Shown here: in pieces, positions 8,324 through 16,886 of the stretch
How positions within the stretch are numbered: the first letter of the stretch is position 1
Layout of the letters: each line of letters opens with the position of its first letter
From: Oscillospiraceae bacterium
GTDB lineage: Bacteria > Bacillota > Clostridia > Oscillospirales > Oscillospiraceae
Reading direction: 5' to 3'
Assembly: GCA_902801295.1 (NCBI GenBank)
Contig: CADCHN010000001.1
Span: forward strand, 124,001-188,000
Length of the DNA: 64,000 nt
Program-made: the position numbers and the translations under genes
Notes under the pieces: model-generated
The model's database searches: none
What the model was told of the DNA's origin: nothing
The model's input: the letters and a program-made list of their open reading frames with translations, nothing else

Positions 8324-9129
8324 TTGGCAAGCGGCTCGTTCATGCTGCCGCTTCGGAATCCCTCCAGATCAAGAGAAACATAGGAGAATCCAAATTGCTT
8401 AAATGCTTCGACAATCTCACGCCGGTTCTTGGCGTCCATGATTGTCGCGAAATCCTCCGGCAAAACCTCAATGCGCGCCAGCATCCCATGAACGCGCACG
8501 CGGCATTGGCGCAGACCGATGCTGTGCAGCAGCAGCTCGGCTTCTTCCACGGCGCGCAGCGTTTCAGCGCTCAAGGCGTCTCCGTAGGGCACACGCGAGG
8601 CGAGACAGGCCATCGAGGGCTTATCCCAGGTGATCAGACCCATTCGTTGCGAGAGTTCCCGGATCTCTGCCTTACAAAGCCCGGCCTCCCGCAGCGGACT
8701 GCGGACGGACAGCTCGCGGATCGCCCGCATGCCGGGCCGATAGTCGCCCTCATCGTCCAGATTGGAACCCTCGGCAAGAGTTGAGATCGCTTCCTCCGCC
8801 GCGGCGGATAACATGCGCTCAAAAATCCCGCGTTTACAGTGATAACAGCGGTCGGGCGGATTGCTCCGCACACGCTCATCATCGAGTACGTCGATGGGGA
8901 CGAGCTTTTGGCGGATGCCGTACTGTTGGCAGAAATCCTGTGCCGCACGAATCTCCTCACGCGGAATAAAAACGGAGTCAGCCGTGATGGCAAGCACATG
9001 ATCGCCCAGTATGTCCTGCGCTGTTTTCAGCAGAAAGCTGGAATCCACACCGCCGGAAAAAGCGACGGCGAGGCTTCCGCAGTCAGCAATAATCACCCGC
9101 AGCCTTTGGAATTTTTCCTCAAGCGTCAT
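8305..9129 (-). CDS. larE: ATP-dependent sacrificial sulfur transferase LarE
   Basis: PP-loop ATPase that installs sulfur on the nickel-pincer nucleotide precursor during synthesis of the lactate-racemase-type cofactor. The adenylating SGGVDS motif is at residues 25-30. ACLASRVPYG contains Cys175, which by position and context corresponds to the sacrificial Cys176 of the Lactobacillus plantarum enzyme. A conserved DRCYHCK (Cys95, Cys98) is also present. Length is 274. The start overlaps larC by 11 bases. As a sacrificial enzyme it would lose its cysteine sulfur once per turnover (family knowledge). Confidence 0.93.
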   Translation of the reverse strand: MTLEEKFQRLRVIIADCGSLAVAFSGGVDSSFLLKTAQDILGDHVLAITADSVFIPREEIRAAQDFCQQYGIRQKLVPIDVLDDERVRSNPPDRCYHCKRGIFERMLSAAAEEAISTLAEGSNLDDEGDYRPGMRAIRELSVRSPLREAGLCKAEIRELSQRMGLITWDKPSMACLASRVPYGDALSAETLRAVEEAELLLHSIGLRQCRVRVHGMLARIEVLPEDFATIMDAKNRREIVEAFKQFGFSYVSLDLEGFRSGSMNEPLANKNSHA

Positions 9130-10275
9130 GCAGCAGCTCCTTCAGCTCGTTCAGACTCAGCTTCTGCTCCCGGGCGATGCGCGCCAGATCCTCGTATTCC
9201 TCTTTGCGGCGATCTACGCCGAATCCCTCGGAGATTTTGCGGCGCACCGGACCGTAGGGCGTGGTAATCACCTCTTCGCTGCGTTTGAGCACGTAGCGGC
9301 GGCAGAGTGTTTCGCGGATGCCGATGGTGCTGGTGTGCTGAAAGAGCAGCCGTACCATTTCGTCGCGCTGTTCCTCCCGACACAGGCAGCAGAGCAGCAG
9401 GCCGGGTCGGGTTTTCTTCATTCCGATCGGCTCGTACCAGGCGTCCGGCGCGCCATGACGCAGCAGCTCCTCAATCGCAAAGCCCACCGCCTCCGGGCTC
9501 ATGTCGTCCACATTGCAGCAGAGCTCAAGGATGCTCTCCTCCGTTTCACCGAGAATCGCCCGCACGCAGCTGAGCTGTCCAAAGTCCTTGCGACCGAGGC
9601 CGTAGCCCTCGGCAAGCGGCGTCATCGCAGGCGCCTGACCAAAAGAATTGGCCAGATGACGAACCAGTGCGGCGCCGGTGGGGGTGCAGAGCTCGCCCTC
9701 AATCTGCCCTGCATAGCATGGGACGCCTTCGAGCAGCCGTGCGGTGGCAGGGGCAGGCACCGGCATGACGCCATGTGCGGCGTGAACGCTGCCAAAGCCA
9801 GTGCAGACCGGGGAGACAGTGACGCGGCTGACATTCAGCGCGTCGACAAGAACACAGGCGGCCGTGATATCGGCCACGGCGTCCATTGCCCCGAGCTCGT
9901 GAAAGTGGACGAGCTCGACGTCCGTCCCGTGGACCTTGGCCTCCGCCTCGGCAATGGAGCGATAAACAGCGCGCACCCGGTCTTTGAGCGCGTCGGACAG
10001 ATTCAGACCGTCAATGATTTTGCCGATATCTCCGAGCGAGCGGTGGTGGTGTCCGTGGTGCTGTTCGTGCCCCTCTTCTTCGCCCAGGTATTCCACATGC
10101 AGGTGGGAACCGGCAATAGCATAGCTTTTGCTCTTCTCCAGCCGGTACTGAATCCCTGGGATCCCAATGGTATTGAGGCGGCCAACCATAGCCGAAGAAT
10201 CGTCAAACAGCTCGAGCAGCGCAGCCCCGAGCATGTCGCCAGCGAGCCCGCGCGAAGAGTCGATAAACAGTTCTC

Positions 10276-10279
<4 letters not shown>
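9119..10279 (-). CDS. larC: Nickel-pincer cofactor cyclometallase LarC, single uninterrupted frame
   Basis: CTP-dependent nickel insertase for the pincer cofactor. The frame runs 386 residues from ATG (complement of 10277-10279), beginning MRELFIDSSRGLAGDMLGA. The longer upstream frame is just larB read in another phase. The N-terminal part is followed by a histidine-rich stretch (HEQHHGHHH), a likely metal-binding loop, and the C-terminal LarC2-like catalytic part is in the same frame. In L. plantarum larC needs a programmed frameshift to join LarC1 and LarC2; here none is needed. The start overlaps the larB stop as ATGA. Confidence 0.92.
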
Positions 10280-11034
<755 letters not shown>

Positions 11035-11056
11035 GTTCTTCCTCCCATGATATGCT

Positions 11057-11073
11057 CATGCGCCCTTCGCATG
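11057..11073. promoter_or_regulatory. Dyad between divergent larB and the M50 unit
   Basis: CATGCG (11057-11062), five bases, CGCATG (11068-11073): a perfect 6-bp inverted repeat in the 80-base divergent gap. It could be an operator. It does not match the NikR consensus I know. No clear promoter was recognised in this gap. Confidence 0.3.
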
Positions 11074-11114
11074 GACGGCCTGTGCGGCACGTATGCTGAA
11101 AGGGGGTGTTTGTT

Positions 11115-11306
11115 GTGAAAAGAATGCTGCTGGTATGTATACTTTTTGTGCTTATTCTTTTGCTGAAACTATTGATCCCGCCCAATCCGCTGCTGCGGAG
11201 AGAAGTCTGCGCTTTCCTTGGCCTGGAACGGGAGACGGTGCAGGCTATCGGGCGGAGCATGGACGATCAGGCGCGATGGCAGAGCGCCTGGACCGCCGAT
11301 CCATGA
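11115..11306 (+). CDS. Small single-pass membrane protein coupled to the M50 protease
   Basis: A 63-residue protein with no family I can name. GTG at 11115 is preceded by AGGGGGTG (11101-11108) at good spacing. Residues 4-21 are strongly hydrophobic (LLVCILFVLILLLKLLI) after an N-terminal Lys-Arg, and a soluble tail of about 40 residues follows (CAFLGLERETVQAIGRSM). The stop overlaps the next ATG as ATGA, so translation is coupled to the site-2 protease. In Bacillus the gene before spoIVFB encodes its membrane regulator SpoIVFA. This could be a very short functional analogue or a remnant, but homology is not visible. Confidence 0.68.
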   Translation: MKRMLLVCILFVLILLLKLLIPPNPLLRREVCAFLGLERETVQAIGRSMDDQARWQSAWTADP

Positions 11307-11866
11307 GCTTTCGGCTGTCGGTCAGTCCCTGGGCGGCGCTCGCCGCAGGACTGCTTTGTTACTTCTCGGATGCAAAAACGCTGTTCTTGCTCGCGCTTCC
11401 GATTCTCGTCCACGAACTGGGGCATTGGGTTTCTCTGCGGCTATTCGGCTGTCGGATTTGCGCGATGAGCCTTGAACTCAGCGGCCTCTGTATCCGTTAT
11501 ACGGGCGATCCGGGCCGCTGGGGACGGGCGATCTCCGCGCTCGCGGGGCCGCTGGCAGGGCTCACTTACGCATGGATTGCCGCGCACTGTGGCGCCTCCG
11601 GGCAGCTATCGGCAGGCATCAGCCTGCTGCTGTCTGCCTTTAACCTGATTCCTGCGCAGCCACTGGACGGCGGGCGCGCGGCAGAGGCTCTGCTCAGTCG
11701 ATCATGTGCGCGGACGCTCAGTGTGCTCAGCTCCATAATAACGGCTGTCGCGGGAATGGCACTGTTTTTCACCGGCAGGGGAGCAGCTCTTGCCCTGGCG
11801 GGCGCTGTTTTGCTTGCCTGGCAGGATAAGGCTTACGGCAGCAGCTCTCCGATATCGCCGGACTGA
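11303..11866 (+). CDS. SpoIVFB-like site-2 protease (M50)
   Basis: Intramembrane zinc metalloprotease, 187 residues. HELGH at residues 37-41 supplies the two zinc histidines and glutamate, and NLIPAQPLDGGR (Asp122) supplies the third ligand. Several hydrophobic segments surround both motifs. The ATG at 11303 overlaps the stop of the small membrane protein, and a frame extended upstream would only re-read that gene out of phase. In Bacillus the analogous SpoIVFB cleaves pro-sigma-K in the mother cell, and in many Clostridia the gene lies just before the TIGR03960/TIGR03936 pair, as here. The 3' end overlaps the convergent HAD gene by 34 bases. Confidence 0.88.
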   Translation: MSFRLSVSPWAALAAGLLCYFSDAKTLFLLALPILVHELGHWVSLRLFGCRICAMSLELSGLCIRYTGDPGRWGRAISALAGPLAGLTYAWIAAHCGASGQLSAGISLLLSAFNLIPAQPLDGGRAAEALLSRSCARTLSVLSSIITAVAGMALFFTGRGAALALAGAVLLAWQDKAYGSSSPISPD

Positions 11867-12597
11867 ATCACGGAAAAGCGTCCCTTCGGCAGACCGGCAC
11901 GGATCTCAGATTCGCGGTAATGATCGGTGTTGAGGAATATGCCGTCCACACCGCATTTGGCCGCCACGGCCATATCACTGCGCCAGTCGTTGCCGATCAT
12001 CACGCAGTCCGCGGCGTCGAGCTTCTGCTCACGCAGCAGCGCCTCCAAAAAGGCTGCCTCGGGTTTGGCCATGCCGTAGTCCGAAGAGATATAGATCGCG
12101 TCGAAGAAATCGACCAGTCCGAGACGCTCCAGCTCCGGCATCGTGAAGATGCGCTGGGCGTTGGACAGCAGGTAAATCGAGCGGCCCTGGGCACGGATGG
12201 CGGTCAGAACGTCTTTGACACGCGGATACATCCGAAAACGCCGGGTCGAAAGGCTGCGGAAGGTGTTGGCGATCATGTAGATCCACAGCTCCTGCTCTTT
12301 TTTGCCTCGCAGAGAGATCTCCGTCCGATGTTTAACCGGCGCTTCGCGCAGCAGCCGCCAAAAAACGGTCTCCAGCTTGATCTCCGGATACTGCACGCCG
12401 CTGCTTATTCCGAGCTTTTCCTGCTCTTCCACAGCGATGCGGTGATAGGCTACCTTGAGCGCATCGGCGCTGTATTCGGCTCCGTAGATGCAGTAGATTT
12501 CGCTCATGCGCTGCCAGAAAACGGGATCGTTTTCGTCGGTCCAGATATCGACCAGCGTCCCGTAGAGGTCGAAAATATAGTTCTGATAGTGCTTCAT
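11833..12597 (-). CDS. HAD family hydrolase (YjjG-like)
   Basis: Haloacid-dehalogenase-superfamily phosphatase, 254 residues; substrate unknown. Motif I is FDLYGTLVD (nucleophile Asp), motif II LLSNAQ, the lysine motif is in YGMAKPEAAF and motif IV is GNDWRSDM, so all catalytic elements are intact. ATG is the complement of 12595-12597 with GGAG about eight bases upstream; a longer frame from 12642 adds 15 residues without a better signal. It has its own promoter and is convergent with, and overlaps, the M50 gene. Confidence 0.85.
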   Translation of the reverse strand: MKHYQNYIFDLYGTLVDIWTDENDPVFWQRMSEIYCIYGAEYSADALKVAYHRIAVEEQEKLGISSGVQYPEIKLETVFWRLLREAPVKHRTEISLRGKKEQELWIYMIANTFRSLSTRRFRMYPRVKDVLTAIRAQGRSIYLLSNAQRIFTMPELERLGLVDFFDAIYISSDYGMAKPEAAFLEALLREQKLDAADCVMIGNDWRSDMAVAAKCGVDGIFLNTDHYRESEIRAGLPKGRFSVIQSGDIGELLP

Positions 12598-12625
12598 TGT
12601 CACTTCTCCATTCATTATTTTATTA

Positions 12626-12654
12626 ATTATACCTTGTTTCATTTCCCTTGTAAA
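12626..12654 (-). promoter_or_regulatory. Promoter of the HAD hydrolase gene
   Basis: Read on the minus strand: TTTACA (12649-12654), 17 bases, TATAAT (12626-12631). It is close to consensus and about 30 bases from the start codon. Confidence 0.85.
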
Positions 12655-12691
12655 GAATCAATTGCCGGCAAAACTGTTGCTGATTTTGGGA

Positions 12692-12720
12692 TTGAAATGG
12701 AAGCCGCGATAGAGTAAAAT
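12692..12720 (+). promoter_or_regulatory. Promoter of the TIGR03960 gene
   Basis: TTGAAA (12692-12697), 17 bases, TAAAAT (12715-12720), 27 bases before the ATG. It is nearly the same as the ybaK promoter at 52473 (shared GATAGNGTAAAATAAA). Confidence 0.7.
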
Positions 12721-12747
12721 AAACAAAAAACTCTGACGGAGACAGCC

Positions 12748-14583
12748 ATGGATAAACGATTAGAACGCATTTTGCCACGTGTGCAGAAGCCGGCCCGCTA
12801 CACCGGGGGCGAATATAACCAGATCATCAAGGACAAGTCGAAGGTCGAACTGCGTGTGGCCTTTTGCTTCCCGGACACCTACGAGATCGGCATGTCGAAT
12901 CTCGGCATGAGCATCCTGTACCACACGATGAACAGCCTCGACTACGTCTGGTGTGAGCGCGTGTTCGCGCCCTGGGGCGATATGTACGAGGAGATGAAAA
13001 AGGCCGGGATCCCGCTCTATGCCCTTGAAAGCGGAGACAGCACCGCAGAGTTTGACGCGCTGGCATTCTCTATCGGCTACGAGATGGCCTACACGACCGT
13101 GCTGGACATGCTGGATATGTCCGGCCTCCCACTGCGCACGGCCGATCGTCCCTCGCTGCTGCCAATCGTGATGGCCGGCGGCACAGCCGCAGTCAACGCC
13201 GAGCCGATGGCACCGTTCATCGATCTCTTCCTGGTCGGCGAAGGGGAAGAACTGGATAATGAAGTTCTCGCCCTGCTGCGCATCGCCAAGCGCGAGGGCT
13301 GGACCAAGCATGAGTTCCTGACCCGCGCCGCGCAGATCGGCGGCGTGTATGTTCCCTCGCTGTATGACATTGCCTATCACGAGGACGGCACTGTCGCCTC
13401 AATCACGCCGAAGGACGGCGCTCCGGCGCGCGTCACCAAGCGCATTGTGGAAGATCTCGACGCTTCGCCCTTTCCAACCAAACCCATCGTCCCCTCCACG
13501 GAGGTCGTGCACGACCGCGTGAGTCTCGAACTCTTCCGCGGCTGTGTGCGCGGCTGCCGCTTCTGTCAGGCGGGCTACGTCTATCGCCCGATCCGCGCAA
13601 AAAAACCGGAGACGCTTGTGAGGCAGGGGATCGAGACGCTGAAAAATACCGGCTATCAGGATGTGACGCTGCTGTCGCTGAGCACCAGCGACTACCGTCC
13701 TCTCCCCGCGCTCTGCGACGGGCTGCTCGAATACTGTGAGCCGCGCAGCATCGGCCTGTCCCTGCCCTCGCTGCGCGCCGACAACTTCTCCATGGAGATC
13801 ATGGAGAAGCTGCAGAAGGTGCGCAAAAGCGGACTGACCTTCGCCGTCGAGGGCGGCAGTCAGCGGCTGCGCGATGCGATCAATAAAAATGTCACCGAAG
13901 AAGATCTGCTGAACACCTGCCGCATCGCCTTTGAGGGCGGCTGGAACAGCGTGAAGCTCTATTATATGCTCGGCCTGCCGACCGAGACGGACGACGACGT
14001 GCGCGGCATCGCAGAGATGGCCAATCAGGTGCTGCACTGCTGGCGCATGTACGCAAAGAACAAAAACCGCGGCGTGAAAATCACAATTTCGACCTCCTGC
14101 TTTATCCCCAAGCCGCACAGCCCCTTCCAGTGGGAGGCGCAGGTCTCGGTGGAGGAGTATCTCCGCCGCGTCAATCTCCTGCGCTCGTCGATCACGGCGA
14201 AAAACGTCACCTATAACTGGCATGACGCGGAAACCAGCCTTATCGAAGCCGTCCTCTCGCGCGGCGACCGCCGTGTGGCGGACGCGATCGAGCTCGTCTG
14301 GCGGCGCGGCGGGCGGCTTGACGCCTGGTCGGACTATTTCTCCGTCGAGCGCTGGATGCAGGCCTTTGCCGATACAGGCGTCGATCCGAATTTCTACGCG
14401 CTGCGAGAGCGTCCCGTGGATGAGGTTTTGCCCTGGGACATGATCGACGTGGGCGTGCGCAAGGCGCACCTGGTGAAAGAGCGCGAAAAATGCTACAGCT
14501 CCGAGCTGTCGCCGGACTGCCGTCACCAATGCGCGGCCTGCGGCGCAGCCAGACTCTTGAAGGAGATTCGCTGCGATGAGTGA
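12748..14583 (+). CDS. TIGR03960 family B12-binding radical SAM protein
   Basis: Radical SAM protein of unknown substrate in the TIGR03960 group, 611 residues. The N-terminal half resembles a B12-binding fold. The core carries CVRGCRFC with Cys266, Cys270 and Cys273 as the 4Fe-4S ligands of a CxxxCxxC site. The C-terminus is Cys-rich (HQCAACGA). It overlaps the next gene by eight bases, and that gene encodes its usual neighbour, the TIGR03936 protein. In many Firmicutes the pair precedes rng and rplU and is thought to act in RNA or ribosome biology, but the function is unproven. Confidence 0.92.
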   Translation: MDKRLERILPRVQKPARYTGGEYNQIIKDKSKVELRVAFCFPDTYEIGMSNLGMSILYHTMNSLDYVWCERVFAPWGDMYEEMKKAGIPLYALESGDSTAEFDALAFSIGYEMAYTTVLDMLDMSGLPLRTADRPSLLPIVMAGGTAAVNAEPMAPFIDLFLVGEGEELDNEVLALLRIAKREGWTKHEFLTRAAQIGGVYVPSLYDIAYHEDGTVASITPKDGAPARVTKRIVEDLDASPFPTKPIVPSTEVVHDRVSLELFRGCVRGCRFCQAGYVYRPIRAKKPETLVRQGIETLKNTGYQDVTLLSLSTSDYRPLPALCDGLLEYCEPRSIGLSLPSLRADNFSMEIMEKLQKVRKSGLTFAVEGGSQRLRDAINKNVTEEDLLNTCRIAFEGGWNSVKLYYMLGLPTETDDDVRGIAEMANQVLHCWRMYAKNKNRGVKITISTSCFIPKPHSPFQWEAQVSVEEYLRRVNLLRSSITAKNVTYNWHDAETSLIEAVLSRGDRRVADAIELVWRRGGRLDAWSDYFSVERWMQAFADTGVDPNFYALRERPVDEVLPWDMIDVGVRKAHLVKEREKCYSSELSPDCRHQCAACGAARLLKEIRCDE

Positions 14584-15238
14584 TAAACTGAGATTACGCT
14601 TTTCCAAGACGGGCCGCGCGGTGTATATTTCCCACCTCGACCTGATGCAGACCATGCAGCGGGCCTTTTCCCGGGCCGGCTGCGCGCTGAAATACTCCGA
14701 GGGCTTCAACCCGCATCCTCTGATTTCGATTGCGCTGCCTCTGTCCGTTGGCGCTGCCAGCCTGTGCGAGCTGATGGATTTCCGGCTTCGCGAGGAAGCT
14801 GAGCTGTCGGAACTGCCCGCGCGCCTCACAGCGGCGCTGCCGGAGGGGGTCGAGGTGCTCGAAGCCTATGAGGCAGAGCGCAAGTGTGCGGAGATCAAAT
14901 GGCTGGAAATCGAGGGCCGCTTTGAGTACGACAACTGTGATCCCGCTGCGATGGCGGAGAAGCTGCGAGAATTCTTCGCGCAGGACAGCATTGTCATCAC
15001 CAAAAAGACAAAACGCGGCATGGGTGAGAGCGATATTCGTCCCGCAATCCGCTCGATCGGGTTTGAGCCTACGGCGGATGCCGTGTCTCTCAAGGCTCTG
15101 ATCTCCGCCCAGGAGCCGACGCTCAATCCCGAACTGCTGGCCGAGTCGCTGCGGCAGCTTCGTCCGGAGCTCGCGCCTGATTTCGCCAAGTTTATACGCG
15201 TGGAAACCTTCGACAAAGACATGAATCTGTTTCGGTGA
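14576..15238 (+). CDS. TIGR03936 family radical-SAM-associated protein (DUF2344)
   Basis: A 220-residue DUF2344 protein that almost always follows TIGR03960 genes. The N-terminal signature (RLRFSKTGRAVYISHLDLM, then SRAGCALKYSEGFNPHP) is clear. No cluster-binding cysteines are evident, so it is an accessory rather than a radical SAM enzyme. The start overlaps the upstream stop by eight bases. The RNase G gene expected downstream in many Clostridia is absent; an FMN-protein gene follows instead. Confidence 0.9.
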   Translation: MSDKLRLRFSKTGRAVYISHLDLMQTMQRAFSRAGCALKYSEGFNPHPLISIALPLSVGAASLCELMDFRLREEAELSELPARLTAALPEGVEVLEAYEAERKCAEIKWLEIEGRFEYDNCDPAAMAEKLREFFAQDSIVITKKTKRGMGESDIRPAIRSIGFEPTADAVSLKALISAQEPTLNPELLAESLRQLRPELAPDFAKFIRVETFDKDMNLFR

Positions 15239-15247
15239 GGTTTTGAT

Positions 15248-15727
15248 ATGGAATTTAGACCCTTGATCCGCAAGAACAAAGAGCTCCCGCGGGAGGAATG
15301 CCTCGAGCTGCTGCGAAATGAAAAGCGCGGCGTCCTCTCGGTACTCGGCGACGGGGGATATCCCTATGGCACGCCGATGGATCATTTCTTTAACGACGAG
15401 GACGGAAAGCTCTATTTCCATTGCGGCCGCATCGGTCACCGGCTTGACGCTCTGCGCGCCAATGACAAGGTTTCGTTCTGCTGCATGGACGGCGGCACGC
15501 CCATCCCGGGCAGCTGGGCATTGCAGGTGAGGAGTGTAATCACCTTCGGCCGGATGGAGATCATCGACGAGCGTGAGCGTGTTTACGATATCGCCGCGCG
15601 CCTCAGCCGCAAGTTTACCGACGACGAGGACTACATCGCGCAGGAGATCGAGCGCTCCGGACGGGGAACGCTGCTGCTGGCGATGACGATTGAGCACATT
15701 TGCGGCAAAATTGTCACTGAAAGCTGA
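15248..15727 (+). CDS. Pyridoxamine 5'-phosphate oxidase family protein (NimA-like FMN split barrel)
   Basis: Flavin-binding split-barrel protein, 159 residues, of the group often annotated as 5-nitroimidazole-resistance (NimA) or PNPOx-like. Family marks are the segment RGVLSVLGDGGYPYGTPM, FNDEDGKLYFHCGRIGHRLD and the VSFCCMDGG strand. Substrate and physiological role are unknown. It follows TIGR03936 by nine bases and probably ends that transcript. The rplS promoter begins ten bases after its stop. Confidence 0.87.
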   Translation: MEFRPLIRKNKELPREECLELLRNEKRGVLSVLGDGGYPYGTPMDHFFNDEDGKLYFHCGRIGHRLDALRANDKVSFCCMDGGTPIPGSWALQVRSVITFGRMEIIDERERVYDIAARLSRKFTDDEDYIAQEIERSGRGTLLLAMTIEHICGKIVTES

Positions 15728-15736
15728 GAAAAACAC

Positions 15737-15765
15737 TTGCATTTGACGTAAAACTGTGGTACTAT
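15737..15765 (+). promoter_or_regulatory. rplS promoter
   Basis: TTGCAT (15737-15742), 17 bases, TACTAT (15760-15765). A second TTGACG at 15743 has worse spacing. Predicted start is about 15772. Confidence 0.68.
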
Positions 15766-15771
15766 ACCATA

Positions 15772-15872
15772 GCTTGTGCGGATAGAGTATCCGTACGGCC
15801 TATCAGGCGGTCCGCTGTCGCGGTGTACGGTCACCCTCCGATAAGAACGTCTTTACGAAAGAAGGATCAACT
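15772..15872 (+). promoter_or_regulatory. Structured rplS 5' leader (candidate L19 autoregulatory leader)
   Basis: An untranslated leader of about 100 bases. CGGATA-GAG-TATCCG (15779-15793) is a perfect hairpin, and CCGTAC (15791-15796) can pair with GTACGG (15825-15830). The two helices share CCG, so they compete. Firmicutes rplS genes are known to carry L19-binding leaders; whether this is one needs a covariance search. Confidence 0.45.
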
Positions 15873-16214
15873 ATGGATCTGGTCAAAATTCTCAGCGAGC
15901 AGTACACCAAGAAAGAACTGCCTGAAATGAACGTCGGCGACACCGTGCGTGTCCTCGTCCGCGTCAAGGAAGGCAACCGTGAGCGCACCCAGGCTTTCGA
16001 AGGCACCATCATTGCCAAGAAGCATGGCGGCATCAACGAGACCATCACCGTCCGCCGCATTTCCTACGGCGTCGGCTGCGAGAAGGTCTTCCCCGTGCAT
16101 TCTCCCTCCATCGTCTCCGTCACCACTGTCCGCAAGGGCAAGGTTCGCAGAGCGAAGCTGTACTACCTGCGCGACCGCGTGGGCAAGAAGGCCAAGGTCA
16201 AGGAGAGACTGTAA
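15873..16214 (+). CDS. rplS: Large ribosomal subunit protein bL19
   Basis: Ribosomal protein L19, 113 residues, at the 30S-50S interface. The conserved [19 protein letters not shown] and [16 protein letters not shown] segments are present, ending in the basic [20 protein letters not shown] region. It is a stand-alone unit with its own promoter, structured leader and terminator; the usual Firmicutes upstream genes rpsP, rimM and trmD are not here. The downstream lepB-rbgA-rnhB order is the common one. Confidence 0.97.
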   Translation: MDLVKILSEQYTKKELPEMNVGDTVRVLVRVKEGNRERTQAFEGTIIAKKHGGINETITVRRISYGVGCEKVFPVHSPSIVSVTTVRKGKVRRAKLYYLRDRVGKKAKVKERL

Positions 16215-16231
16215 GCGCAAGAGTCAAAAAG

Positions 16232-16260
16232 AGAGATCGGACGTCCGATCTCTTTTTTTG
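16232..16260 (+). terminator. rplS terminator
   Basis: Perfect 22-base palindrome AGAGATCGGAC/GTCCGATCTCT (16232-16253) followed by TTTTTTG. Confidence 0.9.
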
Positions 16261-16290
16261 TTGCGTTTGCTAAGTGATTGGGTGTATAAT
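16261..16290 (+). promoter_or_regulatory. lepB promoter
   Basis: TTGCGT (16261-16266), 18 bases, TATAAT (16285-16290), directly after the rplS terminator. AGGAG precedes the lepB ATG. Confidence 0.65.
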
Positions 16291-16321
16291 GAAATGAAAT
16301 CCTATAGGATAGGAGATTGCT

Positions 16322-16885
16322 ATGGCTAAGAAAAAACGCAGCAGAGAAGAAATTGAGCAGGCGGAGCGCAAGGAGTCCTATGACTGGATCCAGAGCATCA
16401 TTACCGCGCTGATTATCTGCATTGTCCTGTTTTTGTTTTTCGTTCGTGTGATTGACGTCAAGGGCGATTCGATGAATCCGACGCTTTATGACGGGGAAAA
16501 AATGCTCGTCTCCGGTCTGTTCTACAAGCCGAAGCAGGGCGACGTTGTCATCTTCAAAACCGACGACTATGATCCCGATAAGGCGCTTGTTAAGCGTGTG
16601 ATCGCCACCGAGGGCCAGGTCGTGAACATCGACTTTGACAAGGGCATCGTCTACGTCAACGACGAGCCGATCGAGGAAGACTACATTGCGCAGCTGACGA
16701 AGGTGAAAATCGACTTCCGCGGCCCCTGGACGGTGCCGGATGGCTGCGTGTTCGTCATGGGTGATAACCGCAACCAGTCCACCGACAGCCGGGACAAGCG
16801 CATCGGCGACGTGGACGAGCGGGAGATCATCGGCCGCGCCTATGCCGTGATCTATCCGCTCAGCGAGATCAAGTGGATTCGTTAA
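16322..16885 (+). CDS. lepB: Signal peptidase I
   Basis: Membrane-anchored serine protease that removes signal peptides outside the membrane. One N-terminal transmembrane helix (about residues 23-42) is followed by the Ser/Lys dyad: Ser50 in KGDSMNPTL and Lys91 in KRVIATEGQ. The late box MGDNRNQSTDSR is intact. The 187-residue single-anchor form is typical of Firmicutes. It has its own promoter and leads into rbgA one base after its stop. Confidence 0.95.
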   Translation: MAKKKRSREEIEQAERKESYDWIQSIITALIICIVLFLFFVRVIDVKGDSMNPTLYDGEKMLVSGLFYKPKQGDVVIFKTDDYDPDKALVKRVIATEGQVVNIDFDKGIVYVNDEPIEEDYIAQLTKVKIDFRGPWTVPDGCVFVMGDNRNQSTDSRDKRIGDVDEREIIGRAYAVIYPLSEIKWIR

Positions 16886-16886
16886 C

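Noticed and set aside
11093-11302. N-terminal extension of the M50 protease frame
   Set aside because: It only reads the small membrane-protein gene in another phase; the ATGA overlap at 11303 explains the start.
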